Source: Providencia heimbachae ATCC 35613
GTDB lineage: Bacteria; Pseudomonadota; Gammaproteobacteria; Enterobacterales; Enterobacteriaceae
Reading direction: 5' to 3'
Assembly (NCBI RefSeq): GCF_001655055.1
Contig: NZ_LXEW01000024.1
Span: forward strand, 1-64,000
Length of the DNA: 64,000 nt
Below the pieces are notes generated by a model. It was not told where the DNA came from. It saw only the letters and a list, made by a program, of their open reading frames with translations, and did not search any database. Position 1 is the stretch's first letter, and each line of letters opens with the position of its first letter. A program made the position numbers and the translations under genes. This document shows, piece after piece, positions 36,545 to 44,534 of the stretch.

Positions 36545-37341
36545 CCATTCATCAGTTTGAAGTAGGTTACTGTACCCATCCAGGCTGTGTGGCACTAAAA
36601 GGCGCCAGTTTTAAGGCATGTAAATTCCCGGCAAGAGCTTGGTTGATTGAAGATGAAGGACAGCGCTGGTTATTTGATACTGGCTATGCAAACCATTTTT
36701 ATGACCATACTCGCCGTGGCATCATGCGCTTATACCGTTCAGTTACGCCAGTTTACTTTGAAAGTAAAGACGCGTTAGTCAATCAGCTGGCTAACGATGG
36801 CATTAAACCTGCTGATATTAACGGCATTATTCTCTCTCACTTTCATGGTGATCATATCGCCGGATTACGTGATTTCCCTGATGTGCCGATTATTTGCTCT
36901 GGTGATGGTTGGGCTAAAACGCGTGGATTAACAGGCTTTTCCGCTTTAAAAAATGCCTTTGTGCGGGGATTAATTCCTGACGATTTTGAACAACGAACGG
37001 TTTTCTATGAAGGTTTCGAGCAAACAAGTTTACCTGCTGAGCTACAGGTTTTAGGTAATGGCTATGCCGTTAATTCACAAAAAACCTTATTGGTTGTCCC
37101 GCTTCCAGGACATGCTGCAGGCCATATCGGCCTGTGTGTTTTAACCAATAAAGGCTGGATTTTATTAGCGGGGGATGCAGCATGGTCTCCGACTAATTAC
37201 CGTGAGTTACGCGGACCAATGGCAATTGCCAACATCATCATGGATGATAAGCAGGCTTATTATCAAACCCTTAATAAGCTTCATCAGATTGATAAACAAA
37301 ACATTGAAATTCAGTTATGCCATGAAGGGGATCTGGTGTGA
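36538..37341 (+). CDS. Metallo-beta-lactamase-fold hydrolase
   Basis: A 267-residue MBL-fold protein with the metal-binding motif SHFHGDHIAGL, a second His in PLPGHAAGHIGL, the Asp in LLAGDAAWSP and a final His in CHEGDL. Relatives include lactonases, thioesterases and PqsE. The start at 36538 overlaps the end of the dehydrogenase gene (ATGTTAA), so translation is coupled. It may release the product from a carrier or open a lactone. An in-frame start at 36514 would lie inside the previous gene and is not needed. Confidence 0.87.
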   Translation: MLTIHQFEVGYCTHPGCVALKGASFKACKFPARAWLIEDEGQRWLFDTGYANHFYDHTRRGIMRLYRSVTPVYFESKDALVNQLANDGIKPADINGIILSHFHGDHIAGLRDFPDVPIICSGDGWAKTRGLTGFSALKNAFVRGLIPDDFEQRTVFYEGFEQTSLPAELQVLGNGYAVNSQKTLLVVPLPGHAAGHIGLCVLTNKGWILLAGDAAWSPTNYRELRGPMAIANIIMDDKQAYYQTLNKLHQIDKQNIEIQLCHEGDLV

Positions 37342-38615
37342 TCCTCTCTATGTTGTGGCACTACTGGCGTGCCCGCCGTTTACATTTTAAAAACAGGGCT
37401 GAACTGGAAGCTTACCAGCTGCGCTGTTTAGCTAAATTTAAGCGTAACACACTCATAAATAGCGCCTATTTTCGTCCGTTTATCAATAAACCATTAGCCG
37501 ATTTTCCGCTCATGAATAAGCAAATTATGATGGATAATTTCGATGCGATGAATACCGCAGGGCTATCGAGCAAAACCTTGCTTGATTGTGCACAAAAAAG
37601 TGAACAATCTCGTGATTTTACCCCCAAAGTCGGTAGGTTTAGCGTTGGGTTATCATCAGGAACTTCGCGTCGCCGCGGGTTATTTGTCGTCAGCCCACAG
37701 GAACAAGATATCTGGTCAGGCAGTATGCTAGCGAAAATGCTACCGAATGGTTTATTAGGAGGCGAGCGTGTTGCACTCTTTTTGCGCGCTAACAATAACC
37801 TTTATGAAAGCGTTAATAACCGCTCAATTTCACTGCGATTTTATGACCTTTACACCGATTTTAAAATGCAGCTAAAAGCCCTTGAGGATTATCAGCCCTC
37901 GATTATTGTTGCACCGGCTCAAGTCCTTTGCGCCATTGCTGACGCCATGAATCAGCAAAAAATTCACCTTAAAACACAAAAAGTGATTTCTGTTGCTGAA
38001 GTACTAGAGCAGCATGACAAAAAAAAGCTCCAACACTGTTTCCCGAATGTCGGTGAAGTGTATCAAGCAACTGAAGGTTTTTTAGGCTGCACTTGCGCCC
38101 ACGGAACCTTACATCTTAATGAAGCCTTTTTACATATTGAAAAAAATTGGCTTGATGATGCACGATTTATGCCGATAATCACCGATTTCACACGTAAAAC
38201 CCAGCCTATTGTTCGCTACCAGCTTGATGATATTTTAGTGGTTAAAAAAGAGCCTTGCCCCTGTGGTGACCCGCAACTTGCGATTGAACGTATTGAAGGC
38301 CGGTGTGATGATTTACTCCAGTTGCCTGATATAGAAGGTAATACTGTGACTATCTTTGCTGACCCTTGTGCTAGAGTGATCATTAATCACTTACCGGTTA
38401 CCGCCGATTTTCGCCTCACTCAGCAAGGAAACCATCTCAGTTTACAGGGCGAATGTACTGATGCGGAATTGGCTCAATGTCATTACCAGCTTGAGCAATA
38501 TTTTTCACGCCAACAGGTTGATATCAAATCACTGAGCTGGACGCTTATTCCTGCACCTATCGACCAACCGCTCTCAACCAAAAAGCGCCGAATTACGCGA
38601 AAGGAAGCTATATGA
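37338..38615 (+). CDS. PaaK/F390-synthetase-like adenylate-forming enzyme
   Basis: A 425-residue protein of the phenylacetate-CoA ligase/F390 synthetase-related group. The nucleotide-binding loop reads GLSSGTSRRRGLFV, the adenine-side motif YQATEGFLGC, and the later VRYQLDDILV. Cysteines in CTCAHG and KKEPCPCGDP may bind metal, as in PaaK-like proteins. It should activate a carboxylic acid as an acyl-adenylate. GTG 37338 overlaps the previous stop codon and has AAGGGG seven bases before it, so I prefer it to the ATG at 37350. In OleC-like pathways an adenylating enzyme acts on the beta-hydroxy acid. Confidence 0.82.
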   Translation: MILSMLWHYWRARRLHFKNRAELEAYQLRCLAKFKRNTLINSAYFRPFINKPLADFPLMNKQIMMDNFDAMNTAGLSSKTLLDCAQKSEQSRDFTPKVGRFSVGLSSGTSRRRGLFVVSPQEQDIWSGSMLAKMLPNGLLGGERVALFLRANNNLYESVNNRSISLRFYDLYTDFKMQLKALEDYQPSIIVAPAQVLCAIADAMNQQKIHLKTQKVISVAEVLEQHDKKKLQHCFPNVGEVYQATEGFLGCTCAHGTLHLNEAFLHIEKNWLDDARFMPIITDFTRKTQPIVRYQLDDILVVKKEPCPCGDPQLAIERIEGRCDDLLQLPDIEGNTVTIFADPCARVIINHLPVTADFRLTQQGNHLSLQGECTDAELAQCHYQLEQYFSRQQVDIKSLSWTLIPAPIDQPLSTKKRRITRKEAI

Positions 38616-39223
38616 ATAGTAAGGCGCTAATGAAACGGCTGCTATGTTGCTTAATCGGTTGGGGAACCGTGGGCATCGTGTATAGCTACACAGGGCAACT
38701 CACTGAAAAAGCGGCCTTATTAACACCAAGCATGGTTGATAATGCGTTTCACTTTTCAGTGCATGGCATTTGGCTGTACCTATCATTTTTTATTTTTATT
38801 CCGTTGGGCTATCTTTTTTGTCCACTCGAACGGTTATGCCCTTTAATGTATTCAATGCAGCTCTGTGCGCTTATTTCAGGAGCGATTTATTTGTTATTTC
38901 CCACCACGATGATTTATTCAAGCTATGACATGATTTCTGTTTCTGGCCGCTTATTATCCGCGCTTATCGATATCGATAGCCCACAAAATTTATTACCTTC
39001 TCTTCATGTCTCATTGACGCTTGTCGTGCTCAATGCATTATGGTCAAAACAACAAAAATATCGTACCGCGCTCTATTTATTTTGGGCGATCGCTATCTGC
39101 TTATCTGTATTAGTGCTGAAACGACATCTCTTTATTGATGTTGTGACCGGCGCAATAACCGCATTTGCCGCACTGTATCTCGTTCACCTCACTCGATACC
39201 GTGTCTGGAGTAAAGTTTTATGA
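38612..39223 (+). CDS. PAP2-family membrane phosphatase
   Basis: A 203-residue membrane protein with about six helices. The phosphatase motifs are recognisable in LLPSLHVSLTL (PSxxH) and in KRHLFIDVVTG, which holds the His and Asp of the last motif; the usual Lys/Arg motif 1 is less clear. The family removes phosphate from lipid phosphates or transfers phospho-head-groups. It overlaps the genes on both sides by 4 bp and is therefore part of the operon. Confidence 0.82.
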   Translation: MNSKALMKRLLCCLIGWGTVGIVYSYTGQLTEKAALLTPSMVDNAFHFSVHGIWLYLSFFIFIPLGYLFCPLERLCPLMYSMQLCALISGAIYLLFPTTMIYSSYDMISVSGRLLSALIDIDSPQNLLPSLHVSLTLVVLNALWSKQQKYRTALYLFWAIAICLSVLVLKRHLFIDVVTGAITAFAALYLVHLTRYRVWSKVL

Positions 39224-40344
39224 ATGAATTAACATTCCCGATTATTTTTATGCTTATTGTGGTGATTGGCGAAGGCCTTGTCATCGCTAAAACGCAAAAA
39301 GGGACGGTCAGTTGGCAAGAACTGGTCTTTAATCTCAATTCTGGCCACATTATGTTATGGCTATTTAGAGGGTTAGAGATTTTTTGCTATGGCTTTGTTG
39401 TCACGCATTACTCATTTAATTTAGTGGAAAATTGGCCAACGGCATTGGTTTGGATTTTTACTATTTTAGCGTGGGATTTTGGCTTTTATTGGTTACACCG
39501 TTTACACCATAAATATCGTGTATTATGGGCAGTTCACGTTGTTCATCACCAAGGGGAACACTACAACCTCTCTCTAGGCGTACGCAATTCTTGGTATTCA
39601 TCGCTTACATCTATCCCTTTCTTTATGCTGCTAGCGCTGATGGGTGTACCACTGGAAATATTTTTGACCGTCTCTATTTTGCACTACAGTATTCAATTTT
39701 TTAACCACAGCGCGTTAATTCCTCGCCTTGGTTGGTTCGAAAAGTTCATGGTAACGCCACAGCACCATCGCGTTCACCATGTTAAAGAGGGGCATTATTC
39801 AAATCGTAACTTTGCGGGTAGTTTTATTTTTTGGGATAAACTATTTGGCACTTTTTCAAAATTGCCTGAAACAGAGCACCATTTTGGTATTAAAGGGGCG
39901 GCAGCCTCTGAAAATCCGTTTATTGATAGTAATTTACCATTTTGGCGAATAATCAAACGTAGCAAAACGTCATCAATCAAACCCACCCCATCCTATCGTG
40001 TTAACCAATTGGCTTTGGTAATGGGAACATTGTTATTATTCTCTCTCGTGATTGGTTATGTATTTCTGTATGGCTACGGTTACCAAGGAACCACCTATCA
40101 ACAGGTTGTTTTATTTATTCTTCTAGCGCTAGGTACCGTGGCGTTATCAGCCATTTCTGATGGGCGAAAAGCGGGGCTTTGGAGCTGGTTTGTGATTGCC
40201 TCTATTTTGCTTATCTGCCTATTCTTGATTTGGCAGTGGGTAAATGCATTTTGGATTATCTTTGCTGGCGGATTATGGTTACATAGCCTATTGATGCTGC
40301 TAGGCTTTGGCAGGCAAACCATACAGGTGCAAAATGTCTCCTGA
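39220..40344 (+). CDS. Sterol-desaturase/fatty acid hydroxylase superfamily protein
   Basis: A 374-residue integral membrane diiron enzyme. The three His clusters of the FA-hydroxylase superfamily are present: HRLHH near residue 92, HVVHHQGEH near 106 and HQHHRVHH near 184. Four further membrane helices follow from residue 265 on, after the catalytic domain of about 260 residues. It likely hydroxylates or desaturates a lipid chain at the membrane. Its ATG overlaps the stop codon of the PAP2 gene. Several alkylglycerol mono-oxygenase-like bacterial proteins share this layout. Confidence 0.88.
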   Translation: MNELTFPIIFMLIVVIGEGLVIAKTQKGTVSWQELVFNLNSGHIMLWLFRGLEIFCYGFVVTHYSFNLVENWPTALVWIFTILAWDFGFYWLHRLHHKYRVLWAVHVVHHQGEHYNLSLGVRNSWYSSLTSIPFFMLLALMGVPLEIFLTVSILHYSIQFFNHSALIPRLGWFEKFMVTPQHHRVHHVKEGHYSNRNFAGSFIFWDKLFGTFSKLPETEHHFGIKGAAASENPFIDSNLPFWRIIKRSKTSSIKPTPSYRVNQLALVMGTLLLFSLVIGYVFLYGYGYQGTTYQQVVLFILLALGTVALSAISDGRKAGLWSWFVIASILLICLFLIWQWVNAFWIIFAGGLWLHSLLMLLGFGRQTIQVQNVS

Positions 40345-41437
40345 ACCACTAAGACCCCTAGGCTATCAACACCGCCATGACCAAGACTTTCGCCGCGCAC
40401 TCAATAATGCTGCGCAACAGTACCTTAATGACAAAAATGACCATCGGTTTGCTGATGTCCGCTTTTACTTGAAGAGCCTTATATTGCTACTGTGCTGCCT
40501 AGGCAGCTACCTGTTGGCTATTTTGGCACCAGTGCTAGGGTATTTCTTCGTTTTTTATCCACTGTTTATTTGCTTTGCACTCTTACTTGCCATCAATCTT
40601 GTGCATGATGCCTCCCATAATGCCATTTTTAAAAGTGCGAGAGCTAACGACTGGCTAAATTTTTGGGTGACCATTCCGCTTGGGTTAGACCCCGAATGTT
40701 GGCGAGTCAGGCATATTATTTTTCATCATGCCCATACTAATATTCGCCACTATGACTTGGATATCGAAGAAAACCATGTGCTCCGACAGACCCCTTATCA
40801 ACGCTGGTATCCCTTTATGCGAGCCCAGCACCTTTATTGGCCACTGGTTGCCGCCATGACTTTCCCTGCACTCATTTGGTTTTTTGATTGGTTAGACAGG
40901 TTCCATTTCACTCGAGTAGCGCCGCATTTACGTCATCAAGGCAATCAGGGGGTGGTTTCATTTATCTTTGCCAAGTTATTACATCTTTTTGTGGCGATTG
41001 TTCTTCCTGCCTTTATGCTCGCTGACACTGGAATTGGTATTGGAACATTATTACTAACTTATCTACTCAGCCAAATGTTTGCTTCTTTGATATTCGTTGT
41101 ACTGATACTTGGTACACACTGGGCAAAAGCCACTTTTTATACCCCACCGAAAGAAGGCAATATGCCACATGGCTTTTATACTCATACATTTTCAACTACT
41201 TACGATTGGAAAACAAAACCCTATTGGCTAACTTATTGGTTAGGTGGTTTAAATTTACATCTAACGCATCACTTATTTCCAAATTGGAACCACCGTCACT
41301 ACCCTGCTCTTGCCAAAATTATTGAACGAACTGCCAAGCAATTTTCGATGGATTATCACTGTATTGATGCAAAAGCGTTGTTTACCTACCAACAACGCTT
41401 TTTGAAGGAAATGGGCTCAGGTAAGAAAGTCGATTAG
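40334..41437 (+). CDS. Membrane fatty acid desaturase
   Basis: A 367-residue desaturase-family protein with His boxes HDASHN, HHAHTN and HLTHHLFP, the pattern of membrane diiron acyl-lipid desaturases, and four to six hydrophobic helices. The ATG at 40334 overlaps the end of the hydroxylase-like gene by 11 bp and is preceded by AGGTG; the frame is open from 40307 but an earlier start would only add a basic leader inside the previous gene. Last gene of the operon. Its stop codon overlaps that of the convergent deacetylase gene. Confidence 0.9.
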   Translation: MSPEPLRPLGYQHRHDQDFRRALNNAAQQYLNDKNDHRFADVRFYLKSLILLLCCLGSYLLAILAPVLGYFFVFYPLFICFALLLAINLVHDASHNAIFKSARANDWLNFWVTIPLGLDPECWRVRHIIFHHAHTNIRHYDLDIEENHVLRQTPYQRWYPFMRAQHLYWPLVAAMTFPALIWFFDWLDRFHFTRVAPHLRHQGNQGVVSFIFAKLLHLFVAIVLPAFMLADTGIGIGTLLLTYLLSQMFASLIFVVLILGTHWAKATFYTPPKEGNMPHGFYTHTFSTTYDWKTKPYWLTYWLGGLNLHLTHHLFPNWNHRHYPALAKIIERTAKQFSMDYHCIDAKALFTYQQRFLKEMGSGKKVD

Positions 41438-42753
41438 TTATCAACGATAATATTTTGATTAAAGACACTTTTTTCGCTATTACCCACCATTTGTTCGAAC
41501 TTACTCATCGGGTCTGTACGATAAGCATATAGCCGTTTTAACGCAAATGGGTTATCCCCTACTCGTACCTTTCCCTGAATTGTCGTCAAACCGAGATGTA
41601 GACCCGCTTGTTTTGCTGCATCCATTGCCGGTTGATTATAAGCCCCGAAAGGATAAGCCAAGTATCGTTGTTCAGGTTCAAACTGATTTAAAATAGCCAT
41701 TGAGCGTTTGAAATCTAACATGATGGTATGTTCTTTTCGGCTAAAAACAACCGGGGTACTTCGCTTATCTAAACGATGCAAAAAGTGAGTATGTGACTGT
41801 ATATTAAAAACACTTTGGCTATCTTTAATTTCCTGCTTACTCATAAATTGCAATGAATCTGCTGACCATTTTTGTGGGTGTATTTTAATTCGAGATGAAA
41901 TCACAAACAGCGTTGCTTGTTGCTCATTATGTTTCAAAATAGGCAATGCATAGCGATACACCGATTTCAATCCATCATCAAAGGTAAGTACTACCGCTTT
42001 TCCCGGAAGGTTTGCAGATTTATTTAGGTAATCTTCAATATCTGCTAGAGACAGCGTTTGATAACCCTCTGTTTTTAAATAATTCATCTGGTTACGAAAG
42101 GCTTCAACGGACGTCGTAGTTGAGGTATCACGAAAATGTTTATTTTCACTATTTTTTAAAAGGTGATGATACGTGAGGATCGGGATCCCTCTATCGAGTG
42201 AAACATCATCCGAGCGAATATAGCCAAGCCTATCGCCAATACGTACGGTTAGCCATGCGGTTTTTTCCCCCGATTTATTGGTATTAATCATTCTTGCTAA
42301 TACTGGATAGCGCAAATTTTCCCATAAAGAAGCAATCTGTTTCCCATTACTTTTTGTCGAATTATATACAGGGGTTTTTTGTGAGGTAATCAAGTAATCA
42401 TAGATTGGATTTTGCAAGTCATTCAACCTATCTGCCTCGGGAACATAGCGTGGCTTTTTATTTGATAATTCTGTGGTCTTAACAAAGGCATAGTCATTGC
42501 CAAATTGCATTGCACAGTAATCCCCAGAAGGTGCATAAGCATAGAAGCCGTGATTGGCATTTAATTCAGCAACGGCACGCATTTCCCCAGCAATAGGGGC
42601 AAAAATAACTTCAGCATCTTTGGTTTGGACTAATTTAGGCTGAACATCAGCAAGCTTCCAATCTTTAGTATTGGTATCAACCTCGATGGCAAGAGATTGA
42701 GGCACATAAGTCATTAACAGTACAAGGAACATTAGAAATAATCGATTACACAT
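41434..42753 (-). CDS. Secreted polysaccharide deacetylase-family protein with SH3-like domain
   Basis: A 439-residue exported protein. The signal peptide (MCNRLFLMFLVLLMTYVPQSLA) is followed by an SH3-like region of about 150 residues (TPVYNSTKSNGKQIASLWENLRYPV... WLTVRIGDRLGYIRSDDVS) and then by the NodB deacetylase domain: GIPILTYHHL, VVLTFDDGLKSVY with the catalytic and metal Asp pair, IQSHTHFLH with the metal His residues and YLAYPFGAYN. The substrate is probably a cell-wall or exopolysaccharide N-acetyl group. It converges on the lipid-type operon with a 4-bp overlap. Confidence 0.88.
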   Translation of the reverse strand: MCNRLFLMFLVLLMTYVPQSLAIEVDTNTKDWKLADVQPKLVQTKDAEVIFAPIAGEMRAVAELNANHGFYAYAPSGDYCAMQFGNDYAFVKTTELSNKKPRYVPEADRLNDLQNPIYDYLITSQKTPVYNSTKSNGKQIASLWENLRYPVLARMINTNKSGEKTAWLTVRIGDRLGYIRSDDVSLDRGIPILTYHHLLKNSENKHFRDTSTTTSVEAFRNQMNYLKTEGYQTLSLADIEDYLNKSANLPGKAVVLTFDDGLKSVYRYALPILKHNEQQATLFVISSRIKIHPQKWSADSLQFMSKQEIKDSQSVFNIQSHTHFLHRLDKRSTPVVFSRKEHTIMLDFKRSMAILNQFEPEQRYLAYPFGAYNQPAMDAAKQAGLHLGLTTIQGKVRVGDNPFALKRLYAYRTDPMSKFEQMVGNSEKSVFNQNIIVDN

Positions 42754-43119
42754 ATTTCATCCACTATGAGCCATAATTTAAACCAGCTTATTCTAAACCT
42801 ACTCAATAATGAACCCTATACCCAGATATAAATTTTTATTTATTAATAAATTCAACTGATTAATATCATCAATACACTTTGGATCTTTTCAGACTGAAAT
42901 TTATCCCGATCACGCGGTGTTCGAGATAAAAAACCAACACAAAGTTATTATACCAATTTGCATGTATTCCCCTGAGCTATCATACAAAATAAAGAGATCT
43001 AGCTCATAGTTATCATTAAAAAGCGTTTTCTAGACACAATCTGTAAATCATTTGACAGTTAATTCAGATCCTCACTGCTAGATTGACTCGAAATCAATTT
43101 TTAACACCAGGGGATCACA
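42754..43119. other. Intergenic region upstream of the enolase-superfamily gene
   Basis: A 366-bp divergent promoter region. It contains an ExuR-like site (listed separately) and an AGGGG ribosome binding site before the ATG at 43120. I see no other defined element. Confidence 0.45.
42942..42959. promoter_or_regulatory. Putative ExuR/UxuR operator
   Basis: AAGTTATTATACCAATTT matches the palindromic consensus AAATTGGTATACCAATTT known for E. coli UxuR/ExuR sites at 15 of 18 positions. It lies 160 bp upstream of the mandelate-racemase-like gene, whereas exuR lies 4 kb away. Confidence 0.5.
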
Positions 43120-44232
43120 ATGAAAATAAAAGAAATTAGTACCTTTATTATGCATGTACCGGTAACTAATGATCTAATCGGGGATTCGACTCATAACATT
43201 ACACATTGGGGAATGCCCGGTGTGATGATCAAAACAGAGTGTGGATTAGTGGGTTATGGTCATACAGGGACACATGCTGATATCACGACAGACCGCTTAA
43301 TCACCACCATTATGGAAGATGTTTTTGGTCCAATGTTGTTAGGTGAAGACCCAACTGAAGTGCGTTATTTACACAGAAAACTCAGCCGTAGCTCCACCAA
43401 TATCTGGGTTGGCCGGGGTGGATTAATGCAAATGGCGTTATCTGCCATTGACATCGCATTGTGGGATTTAAAAGCCAAGGCCGCTGAGCAGCCTTTATGG
43501 CAACTGTTTGGTGGTTCTAAGCATAACAAAGTTAATGCGTATAATACTGACTGTGGTTGGCTGGTTCGTAGCCAACAAGATCTGGTCGATGATTGCAAAA
43601 AAATGATCTTCGAAGAAGGCTTCAAAGCCATCAAAATGAAAATTGGTAAACCCGATCCACGTGAAGACTTACAACGCATTGAAGCGGTGCGTAACGCTAT
43701 CGGTGATGATATTGACCTAATGGTTGATGCAAATGGTAAGTGGGATATCAGTATTGCTAAGCAATATGGCCACCGCTTGAATGATTTCAATATCAAATGG
43801 TTTGAAGAGCCGCTTTGGCATGATGACGTTGCTAGCCATAAGCAACTTGCTGCCTATATGGATACGCCAATTGCCTTGGGTGAATTGCTTTATCACAATG
43901 ATTCATTTAAAGAATTTGTACTTGCTGGCGCAGTCGATTACTTACAACCCGATGCAACCCGTTGCGGTGGCTTAACTGCGGTCTGGGAGATTGCTGATTT
44001 AGGTATGGCGTTTAATTTACCCGTCACCCCACATCATGGTGACATGATGCAAGCACAATTACATTTAGTCATGGCACACCCAGCCTGTTCTTTATTGGAG
44101 TTTATTCCATGGACACTGGATTGTTTTGTTGATCCTGTCGCAGTGGTTGATGGTATTTACACCACACCAACAGCACCAGGAGCAGGTACCACGTTAAAAC
44201 CTGAAGCATTAGCTAAATTTAACGTTAAATAA
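43120..44232 (+). CDS. Mandelate racemase-family (enolase superfamily) sugar-acid dehydratase
   Basis: A 370-residue enolase superfamily enzyme. The active-site set of the mandelate racemase subgroup is complete: Lys172 and Lys174 in IKMKIGK, metal ligands Asp203 (MVDANGK), Glu229 (WFEEP) and Glu255 (ALGELLY), and the His-Asp dyad His305 (TPHHGD) with Asp278. Members of this subgroup dehydrate acid sugars such as rhamnonate, galactarate or fuconate to 2-keto-3-deoxy acids. The next genes are an RhmT-like transporter, a regulator, ExuR and UxaA. The exact substrate is open. Confidence 0.9.
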   Translation: MKIKEISTFIMHVPVTNDLIGDSTHNITHWGMPGVMIKTECGLVGYGHTGTHADITTDRLITTIMEDVFGPMLLGEDPTEVRYLHRKLSRSSTNIWVGRGGLMQMALSAIDIALWDLKAKAAEQPLWQLFGGSKHNKVNAYNTDCGWLVRSQQDLVDDCKKMIFEEGFKAIKMKIGKPDPREDLQRIEAVRNAIGDDIDLMVDANGKWDISIAKQYGHRLNDFNIKWFEEPLWHDDVASHKQLAAYMDTPIALGELLYHNDSFKEFVLAGAVDYLQPDATRCGGLTAVWEIADLGMAFNLPVTPHHGDMMQAQLHLVMAHPACSLLEFIPWTLDCFVDPVAVVDGIYTTPTAPGAGTTLKPEALAKFNVK

Positions 44233-44238
44233 AAATCA

Positions 44239-44279
44239 TTCCCTTTTCTTTTATTTAATAAATATTCAAGAAAGGGGAA
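44239..44279 (+). terminator. Possible terminator after the dehydratase gene
   Basis: TTCCCTTTTCTT and AAGAAAGGGGAA pair with one mismatch around a 17-base loop. There is no clear T run, so termination may be partial, allowing some read-through to the transporter gene. Confidence 0.4.
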
Positions 44280-44372
44280 ATAAATAAAAAATAGAATTAT
44301 TCATTTTAATTTACGTATTCAATATCATTATTTTAGGTATATTGAATAAAAATAAAAAATAATAATGAATAA

Positions 44373-44500
44373 ATATACTCAAAATAATTCAAAGTGCATG
44401 CCAGCAACCGACACAGATATCCGAGTCGTCACTATAAACAATGTGATGCGGGTAGCTGAGCGTGGTTGGCAACAAAGCAATTTGAAGTACCGCGGGTATA
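44373..44500 (+). repeat. ERIC-type element, diverged copy
   Basis: The ends ATACTCAAAATAATTCAAAGTGCATGCC and GCAATTTGAAGTACCGCGGGTATA are ERIC-like, and the middle has a GTGATGCGGGTAGCTGAGCG segment. Short open frames here are not genes. It lies 35 bases before the transporter's start codon, inside the 302-bp gap. Confidence 0.65.
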
Positions 44501-44534
44501 GCATCATTACCTTACAAAAATACTGGGGTGAACC

